A stretch of DNA of 64,000 nt from Dipteris shenzhenensis (Eukaryota > Polypodiophyta > Polypodiopsida > Gleicheniales): the NCBI GenBank assembly GCA_047967505.1, contig CM106541.1; one strand, 5' to 3'. Position 1 is the first letter of the stretch. Each line of letters opens with the position of its first letter. The notes beneath the pieces were generated by a model. It saw only the letters and a program-made list of their open reading frames with translations, made no database searches and was not told where the DNA came from. Shown here one piece after another: positions 44,450 to 55,976 of this stretch. Position numbers and translations under genes: made by a program.

Positions 44450-44465
44450 GGTGTTTTTGAACACC
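44450..44465. repeat. Right subterminal palindrome of element B
   Basis: GGTGTTTTTGAACACC, the exact reverse complement of 30155-30170 inside the other end. Confidence 0.8.
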
Positions 44466-44804
44466 ACCTTTTTTCGAGAAGAGACAAACAATGCTTCGGT
44501 GAACTCAAACATATGATGTTTTTTTCTCGGCTAATGTAGAACATTCACACTCCAAACTGTGAGCTTCATATACACGGCCAAATCCAATGAGAAAGTCAAT
44601 GGAGTGCACTCAATGCATTGTAATTGCAACCCCTCAAAAACTACCATGCATTGGTTGAAACCTCAACATTTGACATTTTATTTATGTTGATGCAAACCAT
44701 GCACATTTGTGAGATTTGGATGGACTGCCAAATCTATGGGAAAAATGAATGAAAAACATTGAATGTTACATAATTACAACCCCTCAAAAATTCCCAAATT
44801 ATCA

Positions 44805-44834
44805 GGATTTTCCCAAATTCTCTAATATGGTGTT
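44805..44834 (-). repeat. Right TIR of element B (30 bp)
   Basis: Ends CTCTAATATGGTGTT and is followed by ATTA (44835-44838). Its reverse complement begins AACACCATATT, close to the transposase-side TIR of element A (AACACACTATT). Confidence 0.85.
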
Positions 44835-44838
44835 ATTA

Positions 44839-46560
44839 GCTGAACTTTGTTATTGTTCTTAAGCACACAAAATCCCTATATCCGATATTTGATTGTAGGA
44901 GATTCTCTATTTTAGTGTCACCTACAATGTATTTTGCAAATAATGTACGTCCCCTTAATTGTGCTTTATGCATTATTCGAACCCACGTTGACGATAGTAT
45001 TTGGCGCATTATGCTCCATTAAAACTAACATACTCTGGATTATCTCATACCAGCTTCTTAACTAGATTCAAAAAAAGTGAAAACTAATTAAATAAGAAAT
45101 TCAAATCACAAATGAAAAATTCAAAGAAAAAGATTTACCTTGGGCATACGCCTCTTGAGCCACTTCTTGAAAAGAATTTTTCAATCAACGTCGTGGCATT
45201 TTCCTAATCGGAGAATTCTTCAAAAGGTTTTCCTTAAGGGGCCGACTAGGAGAAGCAAGGAACATTAAATTTTCTTTTGGAGAGGGGGGAGATGCTGTCT
45301 TCTCAACATAAGAACATGCAGATATGGCCGTTGCAAATCGAAATGAAACAACATATAAATTTTAAAAATACAAGCCTAAAATAACACTATTACAGATATG
45401 CAAAAGTAAAGATAGAAGCAAACTACAAACAAGGGGGGGGGTTATAATATGTCGTCAAGGACTCTAAGTGGATGCCTACATATGTTATTAAACTCCAAAG
45501 GAATGATGTATTTTGGAGGCAGGGTTCGCATGCAGAATGAAAACAGAGGAGATAAGAGCAAGGAAACGATTGCAGAATACAGTCGGTTTGTAATGGCTAC
45601 GGAAGAAGTGTTGAGGGGGAGAAAAGAGGTCAAGCACAGGAGCGACAGATATGCGGCAATTGTAAAGACCCTCTCTAACGGCAATGCAAAAGGAGGTAGA
45701 GCAATGACAAATTTGTGGAAGCTGCAAAGACCTGCTCGAGAGCCAAAGCAAAAGGAGGTCAAAGGTGTTTTTGCATAATACACTACAATGGGCGGCTCGC
45801 TCAAAGTCAACTAAGGCCAAAGAAGAAGGTGAGGGCATTGCAATAGGCAGCTCACCAGCTGAGCACACAGAAGAAGACAGGGTGAACAAGCCAAAAAGTA
45901 CTACGAAGATGATTTGACAGAAGGGCGCTAGTGTGAACGGCAAGAGAAGCATGCAGACATGCAGATTGCATTGAGGGAAAACTGCATCACTACACTCATG
46001 CGGACCCAACCTCAGCACCAACATCAGCAGCCATTATTTCAAACAAAGAAGCTTACCGTCAACGATGTTCTTGCCCTTCATTTGTTGTTCCATGTCTTGG
46101 ACAGTTGCCATTTCTTTGGAAGGAGGGCTAGGAGAGTCATGATAGTCTATGCACACATTGGCAAGACCTGCCAAAAAAATTCCTGTTAGATTGTCGTCAA
46201 GCTATGACAAAAACATTGCATTTACAGTAAATCAAAATGACTATGCGACTCATGAAGGCGGAAGAAAGGAAAAACATTGGAAGAGAAACAAAACTATAGA
46301 GCTTTAGCAAAGTTCCTACTATCTGTTGTCATAAATTCGGCAAAAACGTCCATAGCAATACGAACTATGAGCAAGAGAAGATAGAAGTGCACATACCTTC
46401 TGTCCATGGAGCACTTAAATAGCCAGGAAGAACCACCTAAAATACAAGATGCAGAATTCGAGAGACTCAAAGGAATATCTCCAATTAATGGACGAACAAC
46501 AAAAACCGGCCACACACCTCACCAATTCTAGATTTTCCAGCGTCCACCTCTAGTTCGGCA
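44839..46560. other. No gene recognised
   Basis: Several frames of 100-180 codons on both strands, but none with motifs I recognise. Confidence 0.35.
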
Positions 46561-46987
46561 CAATCAAGTACAAAAGTCTTCGTGAGCATAGACGAATCCG
46601 TCCATTACAAGGTTAAAAATATTGTTACTGTGGAGCAGTTTGACTTAGATCATGTCATTCACGAAGTCGACTTGAACAAACTTGAACCAGGGGATGTACA
46701 TGGTAAGAGTGTGTTTTTTTGGCTAGCTTGTTAGTTATAAGTATATCCACTCGCTGAACTTTTGCTTAACCACTCTCTTCAATGCAAAGAGGTGTAAATT
46801 GGATGCCATGCACCAGACTGAGTGGTACTTTTTCAGCCACAAAGAAAAGAAGTACCCTACTAGCACTTGGACGAACAAAGCAATGGCGACTGGCTTTTGT
46901 AAGGCTACTGGGAGAGATAAAGTTGTTTATTCAAGCTTCCTGCGAATTGGTATGAGAATAACGTATCGAATATCCTGCAGGTTGTAA
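46561..46987 (+). pseudogene. NAC-domain transcription factor fragment (VND/SMB-like)
   Basis: NAC proteins are plant transcription factors. The VND/NST/SMB group controls cell-wall and root-cap differentiation. Exon 1 encodes VEQFDLDHVIHEVDLNKLEP (NAC subdomain B) and ends at a donor, G|GTAAGAGT (46703). Exon 2, from about 46785, encodes [20 protein letters not shown] and [15 protein letters not shown] (subdomains C and D). It diverges right after RIGM, where RKTLVFYKGRAP is expected. The invariant Trp of GFWKATG is Cys. Subdomain A is not recognisable and the splice phases do not join well. It is a truncated, decayed copy. Confidence 0.7.
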
Positions 46988-48130
46988 CTGTGAAGAACGA
47001 TGAACCTTACAACAAAGACTATCGAAACATTTCAACCAATACAAACCTTCCTTCGAGCTTCATAACAGGCGCTCGAGATGAGCAGAACATCAGGACGGGC
47101 TCTCTCTCTGAAGTGTTCCCAGCTTGATCTTGCATAACGTCCGCCTATAAAATCGAATAGACACGAGAATGCGCTTTGAGAAAGGAGGAAACAATGACGG
47201 AATCTCATGAAATGCATGCAATCCATTCAATCCCCCCATCCGCCACGTGGCGACTTGTAAATGTTGCCAGCATGCATGCAATCCCATCCAGCACAAACTT
47301 ACCAAGTGGACAGTTAGGAATATATTATTTTCTAATTTCATTAAATCGTATTTTCTGCTTTCCTTTTTCCAAACGAATGCTATGTCTCCCCCCAGGGTAG
47401 GCCAAAAACACACATAAGGAAAACACTAGCTAGGAAAATAGAAAACTTAAAACGATTAAGTGCATAAGAATTCTGTTTTAATGAAGTGCTTGACACACAT
47501 AGTCCATCAGATTTAAGAAACAAAATATGCTTGAAAACAAAAAACTATTGCGCAGTAATCACATAGTGATTCCATATAAGTCAGAACAACAACTATTTGA
47601 AATGCAAAAGTAGATCTTGATTGTCACAAATGGCTACAATGATATAACAGAGGCAACTGAACAAACTGAATTGATGCAATTGAGTACGTCATTTCCAAAA
47701 TAAAAAATTGAAGCACTAGAACTGACACGCCAAAAACTCCTTCAGACAGATGCTAAGAGTATACAAACAACCAAGGTAGGTACAGCAATAGCTATAGAAG
47801 TGTGGATTCTTAAAATAATAACCTGCATGTGATGGAGAGCCTAGTTAAACGTTACTAGTGTGCAACTCATGGCAAGCCATGTGCCGAATTCCACCACAAT
47901 CGATGCTCAGGATACCTGCGAGAAACGGTGCAAATCGATCAGATGGAGCATAGGAATGAACAGATTTTGTGAGGCTACTGCCAGAGCCCTCTCCAGCATC
48001 ATTTGTTGCTGCTATTCCTTCATAGAAAATCTATCGCATCTTCATCTTCATCTTCATCTTCAATATCGTTTTGAGCCTTCATCATCTTTTGACGGAAGAT
48101 CATTGAAGCAATTTTGGTTCCGGCAGCTCT
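46988..48130. other. No gene recognised
   Basis: AT-rich sequence; the frames show no motif. A CATCTT microsatellite lies at about 48038-48063. Confidence 0.35.
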
Positions 48131-48508
48131 TTGAATCCTTCGTCTCCCACTTCATCTTCTTCATCCTCCTCCATCGCACGGCACCCCTCATCCATCGCAA
48201 TGCCTGCTTCCCCTGTTCTCTTGCAAAACATTTCCAACGTCTTTGAGATCGCTGCAGCCGTGGTTTTCTCCCTTGCCCTTGGAGTTTTCGTTTACGGATT
48301 GGTCTATCCTTCTTACTACGACCATGGTAGCCCCGACTTCTCGCCCCTCTGCCTTGCCTCAATCTCCGCGTTCTTTATCTCCTAGTGCCTGCTCACTGTC
48401 GCCCTCACGTTCAGGTTGAAATTGGAACGAATTCTTGCTGCTGCTACTGCTGCCTCCGTGAACAACAACAACAACAACAACGCCCCTCCCAGTGCTGGAC
48501 AGCCTTAA
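48131..48508 (+). pseudogene. Small two-helix membrane-protein ORF with an in-frame TAG
   Basis: ATG at 48131 (or the second at 48200) opens a frame with a Ser/Pro-rich start, one hydrophobic segment (IAAAVVFSLALGVFVYGLVY) and a second (LCLASISAFFIS) that runs into TAG at 48383-48385. The same frame continues past the stop as CLLTVALTFRLKLERIL, an Ala/Asn-rich stretch and a clean TAA at 48506-48508. The stop falls within the second hydrophobic helix. I do not recognise the family. The coherent continuation implies a recently broken gene of about 125 codons, or recoding of the stop. Confidence 0.45.
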
Positions 48509-49235
48509 TGCAGCACTATCTTTCCACGTTCTACTTATCCAACTGCAACATCTAGCACAATTTGACCATAACGGTGTTCGATGAACACCACCGTGCTTTC
48601 TGAGAATTGTTCAAATTGTTCTTGCTTTCGCTCTCAATTTCTCAGCATAATTCTGCGATGGCTACAGGACCGTAGATAAACACCACCGTGCTTTCTAAGA
48701 ATTGTTCAAATTGTTCTGGTTCTCTCTCAATTCCTCGGCAAATAAGGTATCGTCAATCCTGCTTACATGAAAAGGCGTGCAAATCCACAAAAATAACGGA
48801 AACGGATGGAAGTCCGCCCAAATGAAATCATCCAACGACCCATATTGTGTAATTCTAATCGCACGAATAGAAATCCTCCAATCATCCTCCCCCAAACATC
48901 TCCTTAAGAGAGAAAAAGATGCGCTATTGCAGAAACACAAAAAAATAAGCAACAAATCAAAAGTTCCGCACACCTTCGTAAGCTTCCTTGGCAGCGAGTT
49001 GCAATGCACGTTTGAGCGACTTCTTGGACCCCTTGCCTATCCCACTGTGCTTTACAACAGAGCAGCCGGGTGTAGCATTCTGAGAACTACCAATACCTTT
49101 ATGGCAGGACCCTCAACTTCGTGAGCTGCGAATCACAGTTGCAAATATAAGCTAGCACTTGCAATAGCGGAAACCAATGTGTACATGCAGCTATCCAAAG
49201 GTAAGGTATACTCACCAACACCGAAACTAGCTCTC
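48509..49235. repeat. Spacer with a hairpin and a short direct repeat
   Basis: The palindrome GGTGTTCGATGAACACC at 48573-48589 is followed by CACCACCGTGCTTTCTGAGAATTGTTCAAATTGTTCT, which recurs about 97 bp later near 48682 (the quoted block is for location only; its core is GAATTGTTCAAATTG). No gene seen. Confidence 0.5.
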
Positions 49236-52200
49236 GAGAACTTATTAAATGGAGGTCTCCATAGACATTCAAAGCTTCAATTATACTAACCTCTTGCATC
49301 TTTAAGATTTTGCTCATGAAATAAGATTTTGTAATGTCGAAGTTCTCTTTTACTATATGACAAAGCTTTTTTGTGGTCCCTTAGTATTGGTTTTAACTCT
49401 TTATACCATTGCAGTGGGAAAAGGTTCACGAGACAAGAACATGGAAAGTCTAGATGTTTCTTTTTTTTTGAATGACTACATGAAGTGCAATGGCAAGTTG
49501 CAAGCATATAAAGGCTTTCCAAAGTAAAGTGAAAGTAGAAGGGCTGAAAAATGTGGATGGCCTTTCATGATAGCAACTTGAGAGGCCGTCGGCTAGAGGA
49601 TTGCAATCTTGTAGGTAAAAAATGTCTTGTTTCCAACCAATTATTTCAAGAATATTCTCCTTGGACACAAAATTTTGAAGCCTCCACTTGAAGTGCAATG
49701 GCAAGTTGCGAGCATATGAAGGCTTTCTTGTGGCCAAAGACTAGTGAAAGTAGAAGCAGTGAAAAATCTTGGTGGCCTTTCATGTTAATGTTGGGGTTGG
49801 ACACTTGACAGCAACGTGAGAGGCCGTCGACTGGAGGATTCCAATCTTGTAGGTACAAAATGACTTGTGTACAACCAATTATTTCAAGAATATTCTCCTT
49901 GGGTACAAAATTCTAGAACCCCCACTTTATTACAAGGATTGCCATATAGTAGAGTTGGATTCTCCTTTTAGTAAAATTTTCAATGTAATTTTTAATTTTG
50001 AAAGAGAAGGTTGCTTAGGGAAAAGGTTATGGGAAGCTAAATTTAATCATAAGCTCTAAATAAGATTACGAGATGCTCTATATACATAAGCTATGTAAGC
50101 TTAGGGACGAGCCAAAACCAGAGCAATTAACCTCTCCCTTGAGGGGGAGGACAAGCATGGACTCATAGGTATTTTCTTGTTTCATTATGTCTCCTTGATT
50201 TGACACGTCCTCCCTCCCCCTCCTCCAACACCTACCACACCCCCCCCCTCCAATGTCTAATGTACCAAGTGGTAGCACTCACTTCTTTTTTCCTTAGCGT
50301 GGGTGCACACACACACACACCCACACACACACACCACCCATGGCCTACATAGACACAGAGTAGAAGAGCTCCCAAAGGGAATCAAATGTGGTCATCCAAC
50401 TCAAGTGGGCGAACGTCCAAATTGCCAAGTGCTCACGACGGCTCCTTTAACACTCGCACTTCCATACTCTTCAAAATTGTAAACGATATTTCACCTCCAT
50501 TTTCGAAATAGCTTTGTAAGTGGCTACTTCGAGGCCTTCCATTTTTCCTTTTCTCGGGATAAACCCTATATATCTCGTGGTTCAAAGCCTACTTGTAAAA
50601 CCCTTGTCCTTGAATTTTTCATGAACAAAATACATCATTTTTTAATTGAATTTATAAATTTTTTTAAACAAACTTTTTCAACCCTTGAGTTTTGAAGTCA
50701 CTTCATAGTGAGATATATTAATGAGTGACCTCGAACTTTTCTCTCTCATCAGTATTCAGTAGTGAAGCAAGAGAGCTTCCATGGCTGTTCGTCACGAGCC
50801 ACAAGCTTCCCAGCCTCACGCCCTCCTCGTCCCCCTTCCCTCCGCCCAAGGACATATCAATCCCATGCTCGAGCTCGCTCAACAGCTCGCCTCGGGTGGC
50901 ATCCTCATCACCCTCGTCACCGCCCAATAGCAGCTCCATCACTTTCTCCGCCTCTCCACCTCCCACCCCCCTCCTTCCGTTATCTCTGGTCACCATCACC
51001 ACTTCAACGTCCCCCTTAATATCCGTCTCTTCGGCATCTCCAATGGCCTCCCTCCCGAATGCAACCGAGGCAATAGCGGCCCTTATAATTACCGCGTAGC
51101 TTCCGCTAACCAGATGGAAGAATCCATGGAGGCCCTTCTCAAGAACCTGCTCCTTGAAAACCCCCCCGTCACTTGCATTATCGATGATGGCTTTGTTGGG
51201 TGGACGCGAGGCCTAGCCAAGCGACTCAGCATCCCCCGCATCGTCCTCTGGCCGCAGTTGGCTCTCGTCTTGTCCATTTATTCTCATACCCACCGTATCG
51301 TCTCAAATGGCTACGATCCATGGCCATCCGAAGGTCCTGGTATTGATTTCGACCATCTTAGTTTACAGAACGACTAAGTTGAGAATGTTTCTCAAAAGCC
51401 GAAACACACTTATGTGCAGAATCTGCTATATGCTATATAAGAAGACCCTGTTCACTTCTTTTAAAGTTAATCATTGTCTTCCCTTCTTGTGCAGTTAATC
51501 ATTTTGGACCTAAATCAACCATCGATATTCTCGTCGACTACATTCCGGGTGTACCCCCACTGCACCCTTATGACCTTCCTTTTGAACTCCCGAGCAAAAC
51601 AAGTGTATCCTGGGCCCGTAAGCTCCTGGATGAGCTAAGATGCGTAGTCGACGAGGACCCGCACGTCGTAGTTAACTCCTTCGAGGAGCTAGAGCCTCAA
51701 GTTTACAAGGCCTTCCCTAATTTCCATCCGGTGGGTCCTCTGATAGCTTCAATCGTCCTCCGTAATAGCAATCTGGACAACACGAGAAGCAAGCAAGCTT
51801 CTGGGATCAAGACGATTGCAATGACTGGCTAGATTCGCAACCTGCAGCCTCATCAGTTCTGTACGTTTCCTTCGGGAGTGCCACCAAGCTACCAATCGCT
51901 TAATTCCACGAGCTGGCTTTTGGGCTGAAAGCGTGTGGACACCGGTTCCTGTGGGCGATACGAGAGGACTCCATAATCGAGCCGATGACCAATGTAACAG
52001 AAGCGTTGCCGGAAAGGTTCATAGACGAAATCGAAGGCCAGGGCAAGGTCATTCACTGGGCGGAGCAAAGCACAGTCCTGAGGCACAGGGAGGTGGGTGG
52101 GTTCTTCTCGCACTGTGGATGGAATTCGATGCTAGAGCCAATAAGTGCAGGGGTGCCGGTGTTGGGGTGGCCACAGCTAGGGGACCAGGTGACGAACTGC

Positions 52201-52514
52201 TGGCTGGCAGCGAACGAATGGAAAATTGGGTTGGAGTTGGAGAGGGATGGGGAGAACAGGATGGGGAAGGAGGAGGTGGAGAGGGGTGTGAGGAGGTTGA
52301 TGGAGGGGGAAGAAGCGGAGGCCAGACGGAGGAGAGTGACTGCACTCGCTGATACTGCTAATAGAGCTGTTGATGAGGGGGGTTCTTCAGAAAAGAACCT
52401 TATGTCCTCTCACGACCATTTACGTAGACTTTCTAACCTTCATTACGTGTATTGTGTTGTTTTCTTCTCATTATATAATCAACATCAAAATGAATCTTAA
52501 AATAAGGTTTGGGG
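49236..52514. repeat. Segmental duplication, copy 2
   Basis: Direct copy of 25909-29127, including the internal tandem repeat (about 49485-49670 and 49700-49900), the promoter-like TATATATC and the UGT. It differs by small indels, including extra sequence in the UGT intron (around 51410-51450). Confidence 0.85.
50781..52440 (+). pseudogene. UDP-glycosyltransferase pseudogene (copy of 27409-29042)
   Basis: The duplicate of the intact UGT is broken in at least three places: TAG at 50928-50930 replaces the Tyr codon at position 50; a one-base deletion at about 51788 shifts exon 2; and CAA becomes TAA at 51901-51903. The catalytic-His block and the PSPG region (about 52054-52185, FFSHCGWNS) remain readable. 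Intron and splice sites match the other copy. It cannot make a full enzyme. Confidence 0.85.
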
Positions 52515-53934
52515 AAAAATTTTTCAGAAAAGTACATTCGGGTTTTTCCTAAAAACAAGGCTTGGATGCAACAGATTCTGGACAAACCGCCCAAGACTTG
52601 GGAACTTATAAGCCACACATGAATTTTATATGAAAAGGAAGTGTTTTATAGTTGAAGCTCTTCAGTGTGCACTGAGTTTTCAAAAAAGTACATTAGGGTT
52701 TTTCCTAAAAACAAGGTTTGGATGCAACAGATTCTTTTTTAAATAAAAACGCACACATCCACTCACCCACCCATTGGTTCTATCAAGGGGCACTCTCCCT
52801 AGCCTATGCACCACACTCCTAGGACTCAAACATCAAACAACACTTTTAGTGCTTTAGTATCTATACTTTCCAAAGGTATCGTGGTGTGGCATTGATGGAC
52901 CATAAACATCAACAATGTACTCCCCCCCAACTAAAAGATGCATCCTATTTCATAGGGGAAGGAGAACTATACCTCTTGCTATTTCTACTTGTAGGGACAT
53001 TTCTAGGTGTTATAATAGGGTCCTTAATAGGTATTCTCTTCTACCTTAGTGTCAAATCTACGCTCTTGGGAATTAACTTCCTTTGTGTGAGGATAGATTC
53101 CTCATTTAGGTCATTATTTAATGTACGTCATGTTACAATTGCCTTTGCATGCTCCATGGTTGTCGGGCTCTTCCACTTTAACTTGAGATGAAACTCATTT
53201 ATTGCACCAAATATTAGGGGAATTTCGGAGTCAGAAAGGCCTTTCTAACCTCAAGATTAGCAAACCAACCAATAGAAAGGCTTGGACATTAAAAGAATCA
53301 AGGATTCCATATTGGCCTCCCATTGGTCTCGGGGGGGTCACTCATCATATGTAACCCTATCACGTGAGTTCAACAGAAGGATTTTTTTAATTTCTAAAAT
53401 TTACAGAAATAAATATACATAAGGGACTATTTAAAATAGTTTTGGAAAAAATTTACAGATTTGTATAGAAAAGGGGTACATTTTATTAATGAAATTTTTT
53501 ACAGATAAGGGACTTTAAATATAGGCCTTGAATGCACGTGATATAGAGGGTTTATACATATTGACCCCCCCGAGCCATTGGTCAAGAAACATCCCTTGGT
53601 CCCCACTACTTGTCACTTGCCTCCCTCTCGCCCCCACCACATTGGGGCATGTTACTCACCCCCTTGACTTTTGGATGGTCCACCTACCAAAGTGACCTCA
53701 CCCTCCCAAACACCTCCCTCGAGTCCCCTAAACTTTCCCCATTCACTTACCACCTTCCACCCATCCTCTAGGCTCCTCTCAACCTCCTTTCTCTTTGTTC
53801 CCATTCTTTCTACTACGGTGAAGCACTCCCCTTCCCCTTGACCAAAGCTATCTCTTCAATCTTGTATAGGTCACATTCTGAAGAACAACATTCACATTTG
53901 GATTTCTCAAGGGTTTATATTCTAGGCTACAATG

Positions 53935-53975
<41 letters not shown>

Positions 53976-53976
53976 G
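52515..53976. other. No firm gene; short direct repeat and an unassigned hydrophobic ORF
   Basis: A block around GTACATT(C/A)GGGTTTTTCC occurs twice (about 52530 and 52685). The frame 52886-53191 encodes a hydrophobic 101-residue peptide of unknown family, with no support beyond being open. A (CT)n/(TA)n microsatellite lies at 53936-53975. Confidence 0.35.
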
Positions 53977-54400
53977 TACTTATCATATAACCACACACTT
54001 CATCTCTAAAAGTTATGATCTACCAAGGAACATGCCCTTCCTTGGGTAGATTTCATGTTGTTTTTAGCACATGATTGCAGATTGCATTTCACAAACGATA
54101 CATAACTCTTCGTACTTATCATACAACCACATGAATGTGTGGGGAGGACAGTTGGCATACTTCCTCTTCAAAAATTATAAGACCAAGGAATTTGCCCTTC
54201 CTTGGGTGGATTGCATATTGTGCTTAGCACATTGCATTTCACATATAGCATTTTATATTTGGTACATAGCACTTTGCACTTATCACACAACCACACATTT
54301 AAGTGGGGGGAGAGTTGGCATGCTTCCTCTTCCAAAATTATAAGACCAAGGAACGTGCCTTTCCTTGGGTATATTGCATGTTACATTGAGTACATTGCAC
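53977..54400. repeat. Tandem repeats, about 140-160 bp, with CCAAGGAA...CCTTCCTTGGGT palindrome
   Basis: Three units start near 53977, 54114 and 54272. Each holds ACTTATCA(T/C)A(T/C)AACCACA and the inverted pair ACCAAGGAA / TTCCTTGGGT. Non-coding. Confidence 0.7.
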
Positions 54401-55976
54401 ATTGCATTCTATTGATACTACTTTACACATAGCACTTTGTTTTGCAAATAGGATTTTACATTCAATAAATAGCTTTTTGTTGTGTCAACAAAGGAGATAC
54501 CAGCATGCTTATTAGAAATCCAAAGAGCCTACTTGCAAAATTCCACAAGCATCCATGGAGATTCGTCAAACTTACATTCGGATGGCACCTCGTTTCTGTG
54601 TGCTACTATTGCAGCTACGGAGGACGTGTATACTACATGCCTAGCTTGAGCACGTTGAGTATTCTTTGGACTGCTAGTTTGATGACTTATGTTTGTGCAT
54701 CGAATCAGAAGAAGGTTGGAATTAGTCAATAAGAATCTACACTCCTTTCATTGTTTACACCTTGATCATGTTTGGTGGAATTAGAATAGGAGGAGGAGGT
54801 ACGATTGAGATGGTGGGTAGTGACGCCATTAGAATCTAGATGGTGCTCTATTTCATGGGTATGGCGATGGATGCTAGAACTGAAGAGGCTATGGCAATCT
54901 CTTGATTATTGAATTGAACTAAAAGACAATTGGAAAATGGAGGTTTGGACCGATCATTAATCGCTTAAATATGCGGCAGATCACCAACAATTCTCGCTTC
55001 ACAAGAGTTAGTGAGCTACGAGGTGAGCTATTAGCTACCTTGCCATTGCTGAGAATCAACCAAAACCCTTGTAGAAAAATCCATCCCTACATTGATCGCT
55101 AAGGACAGGCATCTATTTCAGCTCGAATGAGCATCGCTTGGTCGGACAATTTGACTGAAACTATCTACCTACTCTATCATCGTTCTGACGATAAAAAATG
55201 GGCATAAAAATTGTAACAAATAATAAACTTACATTGGAGTCTGTGTAATTACTGAAGTTCACGATCATTGTACAAGCAATCAACTAATCTCCCCAAGGAG
55301 AGAGGACTGACATTGTAAGCTTCGTAATTACTCATGAATCAAGCAATCAAGCTAGCAGAAGTCATCGCACTTACCTTGTACACAATTAGTAGTCGTCACA
55401 ATTTCTAGCTTGCAACGTGAAATAGGATAACATCTACAAATAGCACAGAATGATTAGGTAGCGATCAAGCTAATCTCCAAGAGAGAGGCCTGACAGAATA
55501 AAAATAACAAGCCAAACAGATCTTCAAGAGAGCGGATTGATGAAAGATTTGCAAAATTAATGGCATATTTGCACACAACACTCAAGGGACGCTAAATGAG
55601 CAACATGAACGTGCAGTAAAGGCGTGTGCAGTGAAGCTTCATCATGGAAAATCCAGTCGTAGAACAAAATCATGCTTGTAATAGCGTAATAGGGTGCTTG
55701 TAGAAATAGCCTTACGGAGTGGGCAAAACAAGGCACTCCCTTGGCTAAAGCTTCTCGTAATGATGTCCCTCTTGTCCCTGGAGCTACAATGGACGTATCT
55801 CAAATCCCTGATTTGTACGCTAATATTACCAGGCATGATGAATGGGGGAACGCTATCGATCCGATATCCTACGATTGTCTCGCTCGAGATCTGCAGGTCT
55901 AATGCTAAGCATCATGCACACAACACCAAGATTCACGTCTTTTCAAAGCTAGAGGACCTCCATTTCACCTGGCAGC
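54401..55976. other. No gene recognised
   Basis: Unique sequence with short frames only; no motif seen on either strand. Confidence 0.35.

Larger units (their letters stand above)
29619..44834. mobile_element. Element B: giant TIR DNA transposon with methyltransferase-like, FCP1-like and SET ORFs
   Basis: A 15.2-kb element bounded by a 30-bp inverted repeat with one mismatch (29619-29648 and 44805-44834) and an ATTA duplication. Minus-strand genes on the left are a SET-domain ORF, an FCP1/HAD-like ORF and a ParB/methyltransferase-like gene. The centre holds palindromic 104-bp repeats, a purine-rich minisatellite and a poly(A) tract. The right holds an intact transposase-like gene on the plus strand. 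Open frames and near-perfect TIRs suggest a younger copy than element A. Confidence 0.82.

Noticed and set aside
45442-46024. Overlapping frames of 109-178 codons on both strands
   Set aside because: No motif recognised in any of them; open by chance as far as can be seen.
52886-53191. 101-codon hydrophobic ORF as a real membrane-protein gene
   Set aside because: No family resemblance, no clear promoter or splice context, and it lies in repeat-rich sequence.
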